DNA from: Thalassia testudinum
Lineage: Eukaryota; Streptophyta; Magnoliopsida; Alismatales; Hydrocharitaceae
DNA: 64,000 nucleotides
Reading direction: 5' to 3'
Assembly: GCA_037157565.1 (NCBI GenBank)
Contig: JAZHRO010000055.1
Coordinates: 46,159,001 to 46,223,000, forward strand
The translations under genes and the position numbers were made by a program. Below the pieces are notes generated by a model. The model was not told the DNA's origin, searched no databases, and was given only the letters and a program-made list of their open reading frames with translations. This document shows, piece after piece, positions 1-9,844 of the stretch; within the stretch, counting starts at the first letter, position 1, and every line of letters begins with the position of its first letter.

Positions 1-2580
1 AGCCTGCCATTGCATTGTACAACAGATAATGGTCAGGTTTAAGCACTACATAACCTTGTTTAAGGCTTTGAGATGCTGTCAACTTGGAAAGGCTGATAAT
101 TCAACAAATTGTTTTGTAGTATAACCAAAATCCTACCCTTTTCCTCCATCTTTTCAAATGCTGAGAATGTACTGCTTGTGCCAACACTCCCTATCATTTC
201 ATTTAGTTTCGTTGTAGTCCTAAATCATCCATCAAGCTAGCTATTAGCCAACAAAAAGTGCAAGAGATGATGCGACCAATCTGTTGTATATGGTTTTATA
301 ACATTAAGTTTAGTATGAAGGTAACTGACTTTGCAAATTGTGCACGGATCTTGAGAGTATATTTCTTCGACTTAGCATCCTATATTTTGCTTTCTAGAAC
401 CTACAAGGTAACAATTGTTTACGTAAATGCAAAAAATTAAAAAGAAAATATATACATATCCTTCCAAAATGGAACCAAATTAACTCCAATACTATGGCGT
501 AGATGATAATGACAGAGCCATCGTGAGAACCTTCCAAATGTCTTGAATATACCCAAAACATATGACTATCTCCTAAACAATCGTCATGCAGTGCAATCAT
601 CTGAATTTTCATAAGCAATTCCATAGCTCAATATAGAGGAATGCTTAACTGGCTAACATGCCAGATCAACTTAGTAATTGGCATTAGGATTTGCAATATC
701 ATAATAATGCTTAAGTAAGTGAGATAGGCTATAAGCTAGGTACCAACCAGAACTAGGCAAACCATTTCTATAATATGCAAATAATGTAATGATGGCTTCA
801 TGTCCATTTGAAGGGCAACCTTGTTACTTTTGTGGGAAGCTATAGATCCAAAATAAACTGCATATAAATTCCACAAAGTTGTTCCAATAGTCTTATTTTC
901 TACCAACAGTTTCCATCACATATGAAAGGGCCCATTTGACTACCAGGTTGCTTAACCATATGCTAGCAATGAAGATAATGTGCCAGAGTGTTTTTGGCTC
1001 TAAACATGCTAATTGGGTATTTAGGGGCCTAGACATTCATCTACTTTATGTCAATGCTTTGCTAAACCTTTCATTGCTATTGTTATCTCCTGTCTTTATA
1101 TAAAGTGGGGTTGATTTCTTTTCATCAATAACAAGAATTCTTCACTATTCTTCCACAATCTGCTTACTATGTTACTCTTTCTTTTTAATTGTTAAATCTA
1201 CCTTATATGGTCAACAAAGTCAAATGGTAACGATGACTACTGGAATATTCTTGTCTATGCAAAGGTTGTACATCTATCTACCTACTGCCACAAGACAAGA
1301 CTTCTACCAGTTGATTAAAAGAGAGTTTTAACCTACTTATTCCATTTAATGTTTAATGACAGAATTTTGCCCATCTTATTACCTTCCCCATTAATTAGGT
1401 TTCATCCTGGCATCTTTCCAGCAAGCATAGATAACTTCATGATGTATTGAGATCCCATTGGTTAGGTTTCAACCTTCCATCTTTCCAACAAGCACAAATA
1501 ATTTCCTGATGTATTGATACAAGGATATCTGGATACTAGTTATATTGCCAACTAAACATAACTTATAAATGATGAAAATTATAGTATAACTTATCTAGTA
1601 AAAGTTATACTAGTTATGATATACCACAAGAAAATTCCTTATACATTTCCTACATTTAAAAGAATTGGCATCCAATAAAATTAAGTGGAAAAAGCAACCA
1701 AGCTACTCATGAAGGTCAAAAGAGAGAGAACGAATGGAGAAAAGTCAAATCTAACTGTATATGCATATTGTCAAGTAGAATTTGCATAAGAAACCATACA
1801 ATAAAACTTTGAGTGTCACAAGCACAAGAACCCCACATCAGTCAGCTTCCATTGAACCATTAATTAAGACAAAGTTGCAATCGCTGAGAATAATACATTT
1901 AACTCAACAACTTGAAGAGATTAAAACATGTAGGAATCTCACCATCGCATATTAAAAAAAAGAGGCTTTCTATGTCAAGCTATACGCCTTCCAACCGGCT
2001 ATATACTACCAGATTCTTAAATCAAGAAAAATTGCTACTTAAATCCATGACATTCATAGCCTTATGTCAAGCCAAATTACTTCCACATCAACATCACCAT
2101 TAGAGGGGAAGAGAAGTTGCAATTTTATTGTCAAGAGGGAAAGTTGCAAAATTTTACTGTATACTTTCTAGAACATAGAGCTTAAAAACCAACAGGTGAT
2201 ATTGCTTTACTGAACTGCATCATTGTTTGGCACAAGACCTCAATATCTCAACTCCTCTACCTAAACTCTCATACCAAAATCAACTTGATTCACTATGAAA
2301 GCACAAAATCCAGAGTCCAACAGAACTCCTAAAGCTCTCATGGTAGACTTGACAGATAAATTTTACTCCTGTCAAAATTCAGGATTACTAGACCTATAGT
2401 TCACATGAACAACTTCTGTAATAAGTGGTACTCTCATAACCAATTGCAAACACAATAATGCACCCAATCTCTAACTACAAACATATCTCAATATAGAAAT
2501 CTATAAGCAAGTACAAGATTTCTATATGGCCCATAGTTCTAGCTATCAGAAAAAAAAGTAAATAATAAATTTGCTCCTCA
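1..2580. other. AT-rich intergenic DNA, no recognisable gene
   Basis: The stretch is AT-rich with only short unrelated reading frames (up to about 76 codons) and no protein motif that I recognise on either strand. A TATA-like run followed by a pyrimidine-rich stretch near 1097-1150 could be a fragment of an old LTR, but no PBS, PPT or repeat partner supports that. It may belong partly to the interior of the CACTA element whose right end lies at 3564. Nothing else can be supported. Confidence 0.5.
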
Positions 2581-2587
2581 AAAGTGG

Positions 2588-3300
2588 ACGGGGTTGGCGA
2601 TGAGGAGAATAGCCATGACAATGCGCTGCCCTCCTCCCCCATCTTTCCGCCACCCAACAACATGGTCCTATAGATAAGGTGGTGGCGGTGGGGGTGATCC
2701 ATGGGGGAGGTGCTGAGGGGGCAGTGGGCGAGGGGGTGCTGATCCAGTTGTGGGGGTGGGTAAGGACGAGTGGGGGGCAGTCGGAGGATGGAGGAGGGGA
2801 AGGCACGGGAGGGGTCGATAGCGGGGGAGCCGATGTAGTTGGAGATGATGCGAGGGGGGAGGGGTGGGGGGTACTTAAGGTGGAAGGCTTCGAGGTTTGA
2901 GTGGTAGGAGACGGAGGTGGAGTGCTGATCGAGAGGGGTGTCGATGGGAGAGGAGAAGGTCTCCATGTCATCCTTGGAGGAGGAGGTGGAGGGGAAGGGC
3001 TCAGCGAAGGAGGAGAGGATATAAGTGAGGGAGAAGTTGTAGGTGTAGTTGGGGGAGAGGAGCATGCGGGAGGCCCTGTGGGCCGGGAGGAGGCAGAGGA
3101 GGGAGTAGATGGATCTGAGGAGGAGAGTCTTCTTGTTGGTCTTGGCTTCGGTTGTTGCTGCCGAAGACGAGGAGAAGGAGGAGGAGGAGGGGAGGATTTG
3201 AGGGATGAGGGGTTGAGGGAGAGGGACCATCGCTTAAGAAGGTAGTCGTGTGTGTCGAGGAGGGGGCTGGGGAGTCGTGGGAGGGGGAAAGTGATGGTGG
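2588..3300 (-). pseudogene. ATG13: ATG13-like gene fragment (autophagy initiation HORMA-domain protein), frameshifted
   Basis: Plant ATG13 is the regulatory partner of the ATG1 kinase in autophagy initiation, with an N-terminal HORMA domain and a long disordered tail. The minus-strand frame from 3230 shows several blocks in the family's order: a KKTLLLRSIYSLL block and LLPAHRASR, then SSFAEPF, a PIDTP...SVSYHSNLEAFHL block, and PPRIISNYIGSPAIDPSRAFPS. The last block resembles the family's PPRIITDYVGSPATDP-type segment. Just upstream, near 3235-3265, DYLLKRW in a neighbouring frame matches the usual ERWxxxYE position, so there is a frameshift. A second likely frameshift lies near 2800, where the tail passes into another frame (THPHNW). 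The start codon and first part of the HORMA domain are absent, and the sequence turns AT-rich at about 2580. The GC content is far above its surroundings. It is probably a captured fragment rather than a working gene. The family assignment is from memory of ATG13 motifs. Confidence 0.7.
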
Positions 3301-3329
3301 CAGAGGGTTTAGGGAAAAAGTGATGGAGG

Positions 3330-3564
3330 GAAATTTTCTTTTGGTACCAAAACCTATGGTCACGGTCATGGTTTCAAGTGGAACCATGACCATAGGCTTT
3401 GGTGATGGTTTTTAAAACTGTGACAGAAATGTATGTAACAAAATAATTGTTCTTAATTCTTTAGTCACGATTTAAGGTAGAACCTTGACAATAAGGTACT
3501 TTTGGTCATGATTTTTAAAACCATGCTCAAATAACCATGACTAGACCTTAGTTTTCTGGTAGTG
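3330..3564. mobile_element. Right terminus of a CACTA (En/Spm) DNA transposon
   Basis: Read on the minus strand from 3564 the sequence begins CACTACCAGAAAACTAAGG, the typical terminal inverted repeat of plant CACTA elements. Behind it, 3340-3550 holds several direct and inverted copies of short words such as GGTCATGGTT, ACCATGAC and TTTTTAAAACC, the usual subterminal repeats. The three bases after the terminus are ATC, a possible target duplication. I could not find a convincing left terminus. The ATG13-like fragment lies directly inside this end. Confidence 0.7.
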
Positions 3565-4079
3565 ATCTATGAGAGAGATGAGGGGGTTTTTGACCTCGGG
3601 ATCTATGCTTAAGCACTTAGCCAAACTTGAAGGAGCTAGGTTGAGTAGTTAGGCGGTCTGTGGCTTTGTTGAGATGTCTATAGGGTTTGGAATTATTAAA
3701 TGTTTAAGAACATCTAGTGGTTTGAATTGATTATTTAATTAAGGTATCTGATGTCCATTGAGCTTGAGTTGAGAGGATAGTTTGATCATTAAGTGAAACA
3801 TTGGTGGTTTGACCACCATTCTTTTTGCTTTCCCTCTCTCTTTCTACATTATTATTGTTCTATAACTCCTGGCATACAGTGAATATATTTTATTGAGTTT
3901 TGATTGATTATTGTGCTCATTGCCATATTATTTGATTGGTGATTGAATTGTAATATTTGCTCCGTGTAAACAACCTCGGGACTCATGGTTTTTTGAGTTT
4001 TACAAATTTAAATGTCGATTCGATTTTCGTCATTATCCTATGATGCGTTTTCCTAAACAACGATGATTGCCGTCCAACA
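3565..4079 (+). repeat. 5' LTR remnant of J (U5 end)
   Basis: The end of this block (about 3955-4079) aligns by eye with the end of the A LTR. Both have a CTCCxTG start, an ACCTCGGGAxTC word, a T-rich run and an A/T-rich tail before the PBS. It ends in CA at 4079, four bases before the PBS. The left part, including the LTR start, is missing because the CACTA terminus abuts at 3564. Confidence 0.6.
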
Positions 4080-4082
4080 TTT

Positions 4083-4100
4083 TTGCATCATTGTCTGGGA
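4083..4100 (+). other. Decayed primer binding site of J (tRNA-Asp type)
   Basis: The sequence TTGCATCATTGTCTGGGA lies just after the LTR end. Compared with the Athila-type site TGGCGCCGTTGCCGGGGA, five of the seven... differing positions that can be placed are transitions at C/G bases, as expected from methyl-cytosine deamination. The match is positional and partial, so the assignment rests on context. Confidence 0.6.
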
Positions 4101-4879
4101 GCAATGCGCAATTCACCACTAGTCATATCAGCTTTTATTATTGAGTTGATTTCTAACTTGCCCTATCTGCTTTGTTTTGTTGTTATGGGGTGAACCACGC
4201 GATGATCTTTTACATAATTAGCCTCTCCAGGGGTAGGTACAATTTTCTTTTCTTCCCTAATCATCTCCTAATGTTGGAAGGATAAGAAAGAAACAAATCA
4301 ATTAGGATCCACTTACCTTACTTTCCTAGTAATTATCACTTAAAGGCAATGAGTTTCCTGATTTTCAAAATTGATTGAAATCAGATTGAAGTTGATGCGA
4401 TTTGATTAGAGATTCCCCATCCTTACTTCCTGTACCTATTAGGAATTCGCGCTAAATTTCTCAATATCTTGGAGTACTCATCTTCTTGTTTGAGTCCAAG
4501 GTGTCATATTTGGATTCAAATTGGACTTGGAATAGAGTCAATTATGGTTACACATTAGGGTTTTGAAGTGTTAATGCACACTTACCTGCTAGAAAGGAAA
4601 TTGATCTTCCCACATCTATGTGCTACCCAAGCTCATGTTTGAACTGGTCTAATGAAGTGAACCCTAAAATCAAGGCTCTAAATTTACTTAAACGTTAAAA
4701 AATGGGACCTAATAACTTATTGAGAACCAATTTAGGGTGATTTGGGTGCCCTGACCCAAATTTCATCCTCAACCTTAGGATAGATCAAGTGAAGTTGGTT
4801 CACTTTGTGAATCAATCAACCTGCAAATTAGGTCACAATTTGAATTAACATCTAAATCAAGTAAAATTCAAGGCAAAAT
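4101..4879 (+). other. Leader of J, upstream part
   Basis: Non-coding stretch between PBS and the conserved leader block. Several phrases resemble the leader of A at 9180-9560, for example TTAGGTCAC near 4830 against the same word near 9494. No reading frame of note. Confidence 0.45.
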
Positions 4880-5170
4880 TAGGGCTAAAATTGGTAGACT
4901 TAGGTCTCAATTCATATATTCCTGTCTACTTGTAACCGCAATGACAAGGAGGATCAGGTGGGAGAAACCCTGTAACCCGTGGGGACACTCTACCGTGTAG
5001 GGGTCTTTGTAGGTCTCTCCTTTCCTAGCTGCCCAAGTAATTCTCCGGTGTGTGGATTTTTGATCAAGAGGTCCATCTGTCTCGAACAACAAATTTTTGG
5101 GTGCCTTGATTGGGTCCAATACACATCTAGTTCCTCATCTACTCTTTAGTGCACAAACATAGGAAGAGGT
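4880..5170 (+). other. Conserved leader block of J, matching 9570-9870 in A
   Basis: The block contains GGGAxAAACCCTGTAACCCG-type sequence, then TGGGGAC, CTCTACCGTGTAGGGGTCTT and a CTGCCCAxGTAATTCTC word. The same order and spacing occur in A at about 9590-9730. It sits directly before the gag start in A. In J the corresponding start position (about 5148) reads ACATAGG where A has ATGTACGG, so J keeps the site without the ATG. Strong conservation in otherwise divergent DNA suggests a functional RNA segment such as a packaging or translation signal (inference). Confidence 0.65.
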
Positions 5171-5249
5171 CCCTAGGTCTGACCTAGAGGCCTCCATTAA
5201 AGTTGATCTTATGGGTGAAATCTAATCTGATCTGATAATCAAACTAGAC

Positions 5250-6164
5250 TTGAATTTGATTTTTCATCTTGATCCACTACCTGATTTGAAGATGCAACCT
5301 GACAACATAGGAAAGATGTTCACCAAACCTGAATCCCGTAAGAGCATGAAAGAGAAAATGATCGAGGCTGCTCTTAGAAGTAGTGAAGAATTTGACAGAA
5401 CCACAAATCCCTTTAGCAGAATTCAGGCTAGTGAAACAAAAATGAAAAACCCCATTTCAGACCACATCCAGATGATTGCAACACAACTAGCATGGGGTTC
5501 GACCCAGGAAACCCTTCTATAAACATTTGATGCATTGAATAGATTGCATTACACTGAGAGTTTACAATATGGGTCAAATCCACAACATTTAGAAAAGTAC
5601 CAAGATGACTTTGGATGACGTGGGGAGCTAATAAATCGGTTGGAAAATGTGATTATTCAGAGGTACCCATATTCCCACTCAAAAATTAATAATGCATCTT
5701 GAAGCAATTTAGAGGATCAATAGAATTTCTCAAAGTTTGAGTACGAAAATGAAGGTTATTATTATGGACCCCCAACCCAAATGAAACCAAAATTTGATTT
5801 TGTGCATAATGAAATACTTGATCAAGTTATGGATTGGGCAGATCCAGTTACAGGTGTTCCCGATTATGAGCCAGCCATAAGAAGTTGTGAAGTTGGTCAA
5901 TCATGTCTAGGTTTTCAAAACACCTATGATGAGTGCAATTTAGAACCTCTCGACGATTTAACCCCCGCACCTTATCCTGTTAAGGTATTCCTCGAGAGTA
6001 GTTCTGACATCTCAATAAAACCAAGTTCAAATTCTATCAACCTAATTCCTACACCTAACCTAGAATCTAGATTTGAGCCCAATTGGGATGATCATGAGGC
6101 CCAATGTGTTGAGAACAAGATTTTAGATTTGAACTATGATCATGGGCCTATATTTGATGATGAT
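5250..6164 (+). pseudogene. Acidic unknown protein of J, first part (broken)
   Basis: Two readable stretches, 5250-5522 and 5781-6164, encode charged, acidic protein with no zinc knuckle, protease, RT or integrase motif. They are separated by stops. The second stretch is rich in Asp, Glu, Pro and Ser and runs without a stop into the target site of element A. After the insertion the same frame resumes at 19873. The position in the element, between leader and 3' UTR, is where gag-pol lies in A. I do not recognise the family. It is comparable in place and acidity, though not obviously in sequence, to the 665-residue protein of B. Confidence 0.5.
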
Positions 6165-6181
6165 TGATGAGAACCTCATCA
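6165..6181 (+). other. Terminal hairpin at the LTR 5' end (A)
   Basis: TGATGAG-AAC-CTCATCA is a perfect 7-bp inverted repeat that starts at the first LTR base. Repeated at 17108-17124. Confidence 0.7.
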
Positions 6182-6857
6182 TGAGCCATAACTAGCTCAT
6201 TTTGACCCAATACAAAGGATAAAAGCTCCTACATATCTCAAGGAAAGGCTTAACTCAGAGAATTCTGAGTTTGAGAAGAAAACCAGTCATAAGGGGTAAA
6301 AGTGCAATTTTACCAGTATAATCTGCATACAGGGTAATTCAGGGCCCAAACACAGGTCAAAACAGCTTAATAAGAATAAAAGTGGGATGAGATGATCTAG
6401 CAAGGGCTACAGCACTTCCAAGGAACCAAATGATAATCTGTAACCCTAAAACAACCCACTTCAATTCACAAGGTTCGAGGCAAAGTAAAAATAGAATAAA
6501 CCCTCTAAAATTCATAGAAAAATAATCTCTAGGGTTTAGAACCTTCAATTTGGCCTTTAGAACCCATTTTGACCTACATTGAGAACCATGCCCAATTAAT
6601 AACTTAATTTGGGTCTTTACGCAAATTGACCGGTCAAACAAGGTTTAATATGAAAATGAAATTTACCATCAGATTCCTTAGGTTCTAATTAGTCATGTAT
6701 AAAAACTTGAGCCTAAGAAGAAACCTCCTTGACCGACTTTACACTTTGGTCCTCATATATTTACTCTTTGGCCCTCAACTTTTGAACCCTCGCATTTTGG
6801 CCCCTAACTCTCCTTCGTTCTTTGCAAACAGGTCCCTCCTGCAAAACCCTGCCAGCA

Positions 6858-7019
6858 CCATGCTCCGGCGACCTTGCGCGGAGCATGGCGCCGCGCAGGG
6901 TAAGGTGGAGGACCTGGCATGTGTACCGGGGGTGCCCTGCGTCGTCAGCCGTCGCAGGAGCACCCCCATGATCAGTGCAGCCCCCCATACCGGCCGTGCG
7001 AACGCACGGACGGTATGGG
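6858..7019 (+). promoter_or_regulatory. Two strong GC-rich hairpins in U3 upstream of the TATA box (A)
   Basis: First: CCATGCTCCG (6858-6867) pairs perfectly with CGGAGCATGG (6879-6888). Second: 6984-7019 forms a long stem around an AA loop, with CCCATACCG and CCGTGCG on the left arm and CGCACGG and CGGTATGGG on the right, 70 bp before the TATA box. The word ATGCTCCGGCGA occurs again near 7034. These could be protein-binding palindromes of the promoter. Copies lie at +10,943 in the 3' LTR. Confidence 0.55.
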
Positions 7020-7089
7020 TTCGTACTCCGACCATGCTCCGGCGAGGGAGACACGTCGTCTCCCTCCGCCTTCCTCCCTGCTTCAACCC

Positions 7090-7097
7090 TATAAATA
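7090..7097 (+). promoter_or_regulatory. TATA box of the A 5' LTR
   Basis: TATAAATA within CCCTATAAATACCC, in a GC-rich setting. Transcription would be expected to start some 25-35 bp downstream, giving a 5' untranslated region of about 2.7 kb before gag. Confidence 0.75.
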
Positions 7098-8334
7098 CCC
7101 CCCGCCGCTCCACCGACGAAGGCAGCCTGGATCTGACGGAGAAAACCCCCAGCTTTCGTCTCTTCTTTCTCCGGCAGACGCTCACCAGCTCCGGCGACTT
7201 CCTCTCCCTCCACCTCTTCGCTCTGCCGCACTACCAGCAGCAGAGACCTCCTCCCCTGCTCTTCCCGCGCCACGCCGCACCCAGCTGGCGCCTCTCCAGC
7301 CCTCTGCTCGCCGCCGCCCCTCTCTCTGAGCAACATCTTCTCCGGCGACAGTCGATACGACTGTCGCCCTGTTCCTCCCCCTTCGTCCCGGCAGTTAAGT
7401 TAGACTTACTCCCCTTCTCCTCCTCTTTCTTTCCCCGCTTTCGATTTAGTCAATTAAGCCCTCTACCGACCCTGTTCACCCTCATCCTCTCCGCCTCCGA
7501 CCACCCTCCGGCGAGCCGCTCCCATCACCTCAGCGACCCACACGGCTCGCCGACCACCGCAGAACCTCCGCCTCCTCACCCTGATCCTCTTCCGCCCCTC
7601 CACTTCCCACCGAACACCCTCTGCAGACCCACCGAACACACCCACTCCCTCGCTCACAGTTTGACCTAGGACGACCTGACAGCTCCATCTCGCCCCCTGC
7701 AGACCCCCTGACCACCTTCGCCGTGCCACGGCGAAGGTCCCCCGCCTGTCTGATTTGGCCGAGAGGCAGTTCTATTGATTTCAAGTTCCAGGCCTTGACC
7801 GCCATTGGCGAGGAAGCTCGAAGCTTGCTCGAGGTTGCTCCAAGCCTAGATATCCCAGGTTGAAGAGCCACGGCCAGCGCGAAAGAGTCTTGCGCACACA
7901 CCCTGGCCCTCAATTGGAGTTGCGCGCCTCAACAGCTGTGGCAATTGGAAGCACCATCCCTGCTGCAGGCGTGAGAGAAGCAGGGTGCGCGGATAGTCCC
8001 ACCTCGGGAGTTTCTGGAGCCACACACTCACATAAATTGCAAAACTGCCACCATCTGTTTGCCTCAGTTACCACGGGGTGAGGTCCCTCTCACCCGACCC
8101 GACCCGACTCGGCCTCGTCCGTGACCACGCTCCGCGGACCTGGCCCGACCCGATTAGACTGACCTGCACTCCTCGCCCACCACGCACGCCGGTGGGCCTG
8201 GACCCGGGCCTGACCCGAACCCGATTACCCGGTAGCGCTCTGGGAGAGCTTCCGAAGAGTGATTTCAGAGAGAGAGATACGCGGGGGAGGGGGGTAGAAT
8301 AGGTTTTTGCCTCTTGACGAATAAACTCTGAAGT

Positions 8335-8757
8335 GTGCAGGCCAAAGAAGAAGAAGCAGACCCGCTGAAGAAGAAGGAGCTCCTGCACTGTAGCGAAGGC
8401 ATTGTTAAGTCGTCTCAGCACTGGGGCAGACGACGGAAGGTCAGCAGCCAAAGAAGAAGAAGACCCGCTGAAGAAGAAGGAAGAGCAACGGCCATCGCGA
8501 AAGAAGAAAAAGAGAGGTCAAGGCAGGTGAAGACAAAGAAGAAGAAGGAATGAAGAGAAGCAAGAAGCAAGAAAAGAAGAAGACGATCTGACGAAAAAAA
8601 AGAAAGAAAGGAAACAAGGAAGAACAGAAGAAGAAGAGCACGAGGGGAAGATCTGAAGAAAGAAGAAGAAGAAGAACAGGAAGAACCAAAGACAAAGAGG
8701 AAGAAAGAAGAAAAGAAGAAGAAGCCAAATTTTCATCTCTCTCTCTCTCTCTCTTTA
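8335..8757 (+). repeat. Polypurine (GAA/AAG)n tract and (CT)n in U5 of A
   Basis: Nearly pure purine stretch built of GAAGAA and AAGAAG words. It includes two imperfect copies of a unit with CAAAGAAGAAGAAG-CAGACCCGCTG (8343 and 8449), ending in a CT dinucleotide run at 8736-8754. Copy at 19278-19700. Confidence 0.8.
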
Positions 8758-8927
8758 TTTTTGTAACAGAACTTGTATATCTCTAGAATACAACTTGCTC
8801 CCTGAGTTCGACCTCGGGAACTCTTTTATTTTTCCGAGTAAAAAATTTTATATGAAACGTTGGTAACAACCGGCTTTACTACAACGATATAATAACTCAA
8901 CCCGGTCAAACCGACGCTTCATCATTT

Positions 8928-8945
8928 TGGCGCCGCTGCCGGGGA
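8928..8945 (+). other. Primer binding site of A (tRNA-Asp)
   Basis: TGGCGCCGCTGCCGGGGA, three bases after the 5' LTR. It differs at one position from the Athila-type site TGGCGCCGTTGCCGGGGA, the complement of the 3' end of plant tRNA-Asp. Confidence 0.9.
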
Positions 8946-9844
8946 GCAACGGCTATTCTAGAGGTAAACATTCCTGTATCTTTTAAGTTCTAATAATCTC
9001 CTCTCTTTTGTGCAGCTATAGGAACTCAAGAAGACAAGCAACCACACAACTACTCCGAAGACAGGTAAAATCTTTTCTCTCACTATTAACCCCTACACTC
9101 TAAAGAGGAAGAAAAGAAAAGAACAAGCAATATAGGGCTAACCTGTCTTCCATATTTAGTAACCATAAAAGTTGCATGTTTTCAACTCATTATTTCTGCA
9201 CACTATTAAGGGTATTTAAGGGCTAACACATTCTTGCTTGAGCCCTAATTACCCAACAAAGAATTAACTGGACCAAGTAGAGCCAACCTAGGATCCAACA
9301 CTAGGGATTTAGAGACACACTCCTTAAGCAAGAATTGAGAAAACCAAATGAAGTGTGCCCAAGCCCTTGTCTGAAAATACCTATTCAAAGAAAATCTAAA
9401 ACAATTGGCTCTCTAAACACTTGAACCCTAAAAGACAGGACCTAAAAGCTCTTAAAGAAAACAATAGGTAAAGTTGACCCCTTGGGTTAACCAACCTTAA
9501 ATTAGGTCACTCTTTGCACTTAAAAAGACTAAAGTTCAAGTGAAACCTTAAGCACCCTGATCTTAAAATTGGTAGACTTAAGAGGTCAAGATCCCCATTC
9601 TGGTCTACCTGGAACCGCAGTGACAAGAGAGGTCGGGTGGGGGAAACCCTGTAACCCGTGGGGACGCTCTACCGTGTAGGGGTCTTCGCGGGACTCTCCC
9701 TCTCTGGCTGCCCAGGTAATTCTCAGGTGGACGATCTTTCTGATCAAGGGGTCCATCTGCCCCGCACCTCTATAGTCACCCAACACATTTTTGGGTGTCT
9801 TGATTGGGTCCATCACCTTCTAAACTTACCTCTCCCAACTGTGC
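8946..9844 (+). other. Leader of A with conserved block near 9570-9844
   Basis: Non-coding leader between PBS and gag. The segment 9590-9730 is the counterpart of 4910-5060 in J, with the shared words AACCCGTGGGGAC and CTCTACCGTGTAGGGGTCTT. The preceding part contains many short unrelated frames only. Confidence 0.65.

Larger units (their letters stand above)
6165..8924 (+). repeat. 5' LTR of A
   Basis: Bounded by TG...CA, with the TSD on the left and the PBS three bases to the right. U3 runs to about 7120, judged from the TATA box at 7090-7097. The long R-U5 part is GC-rich, then polypurine-rich (8335-8730), then AT-rich. The many overlapping reading frames here, up to 324 codons, recur identically in the 3' LTR and run across the promoter on both strands, so they are not treated as genes. 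Confidence 0.95.

Noticed and set aside
1622..1634. TACCACAAGAAAA as a left CACTA terminus
   Set aside because: Only 10 of 13 bases match the right terminus, similarity stops after that, and the flanking trinucleotide ATA does not equal ATC.
4907..5119. Minus-strand frame beginning MDPIKAPKN, similar to 9586-9816
   Set aside because: The likeness reflects the conserved plus-strand leader. The frame is antisense to the element and differs in length and ends between copies.
6695..7669. 324-codon plus-strand frame in the A LTR, with antisense frames of 191 and 136 codons
   Set aside because: It spans the TATA box, recurs identically in the 3' LTR because LTRs are copies, and has low-complexity P/R/S composition without a known domain.
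8335..8736. Lys/Arg/Glu-rich and antisense Leu/Phe-rich frames in the polypurine tract
   Set aside because: Products of the GAA/AAG simple repeat.
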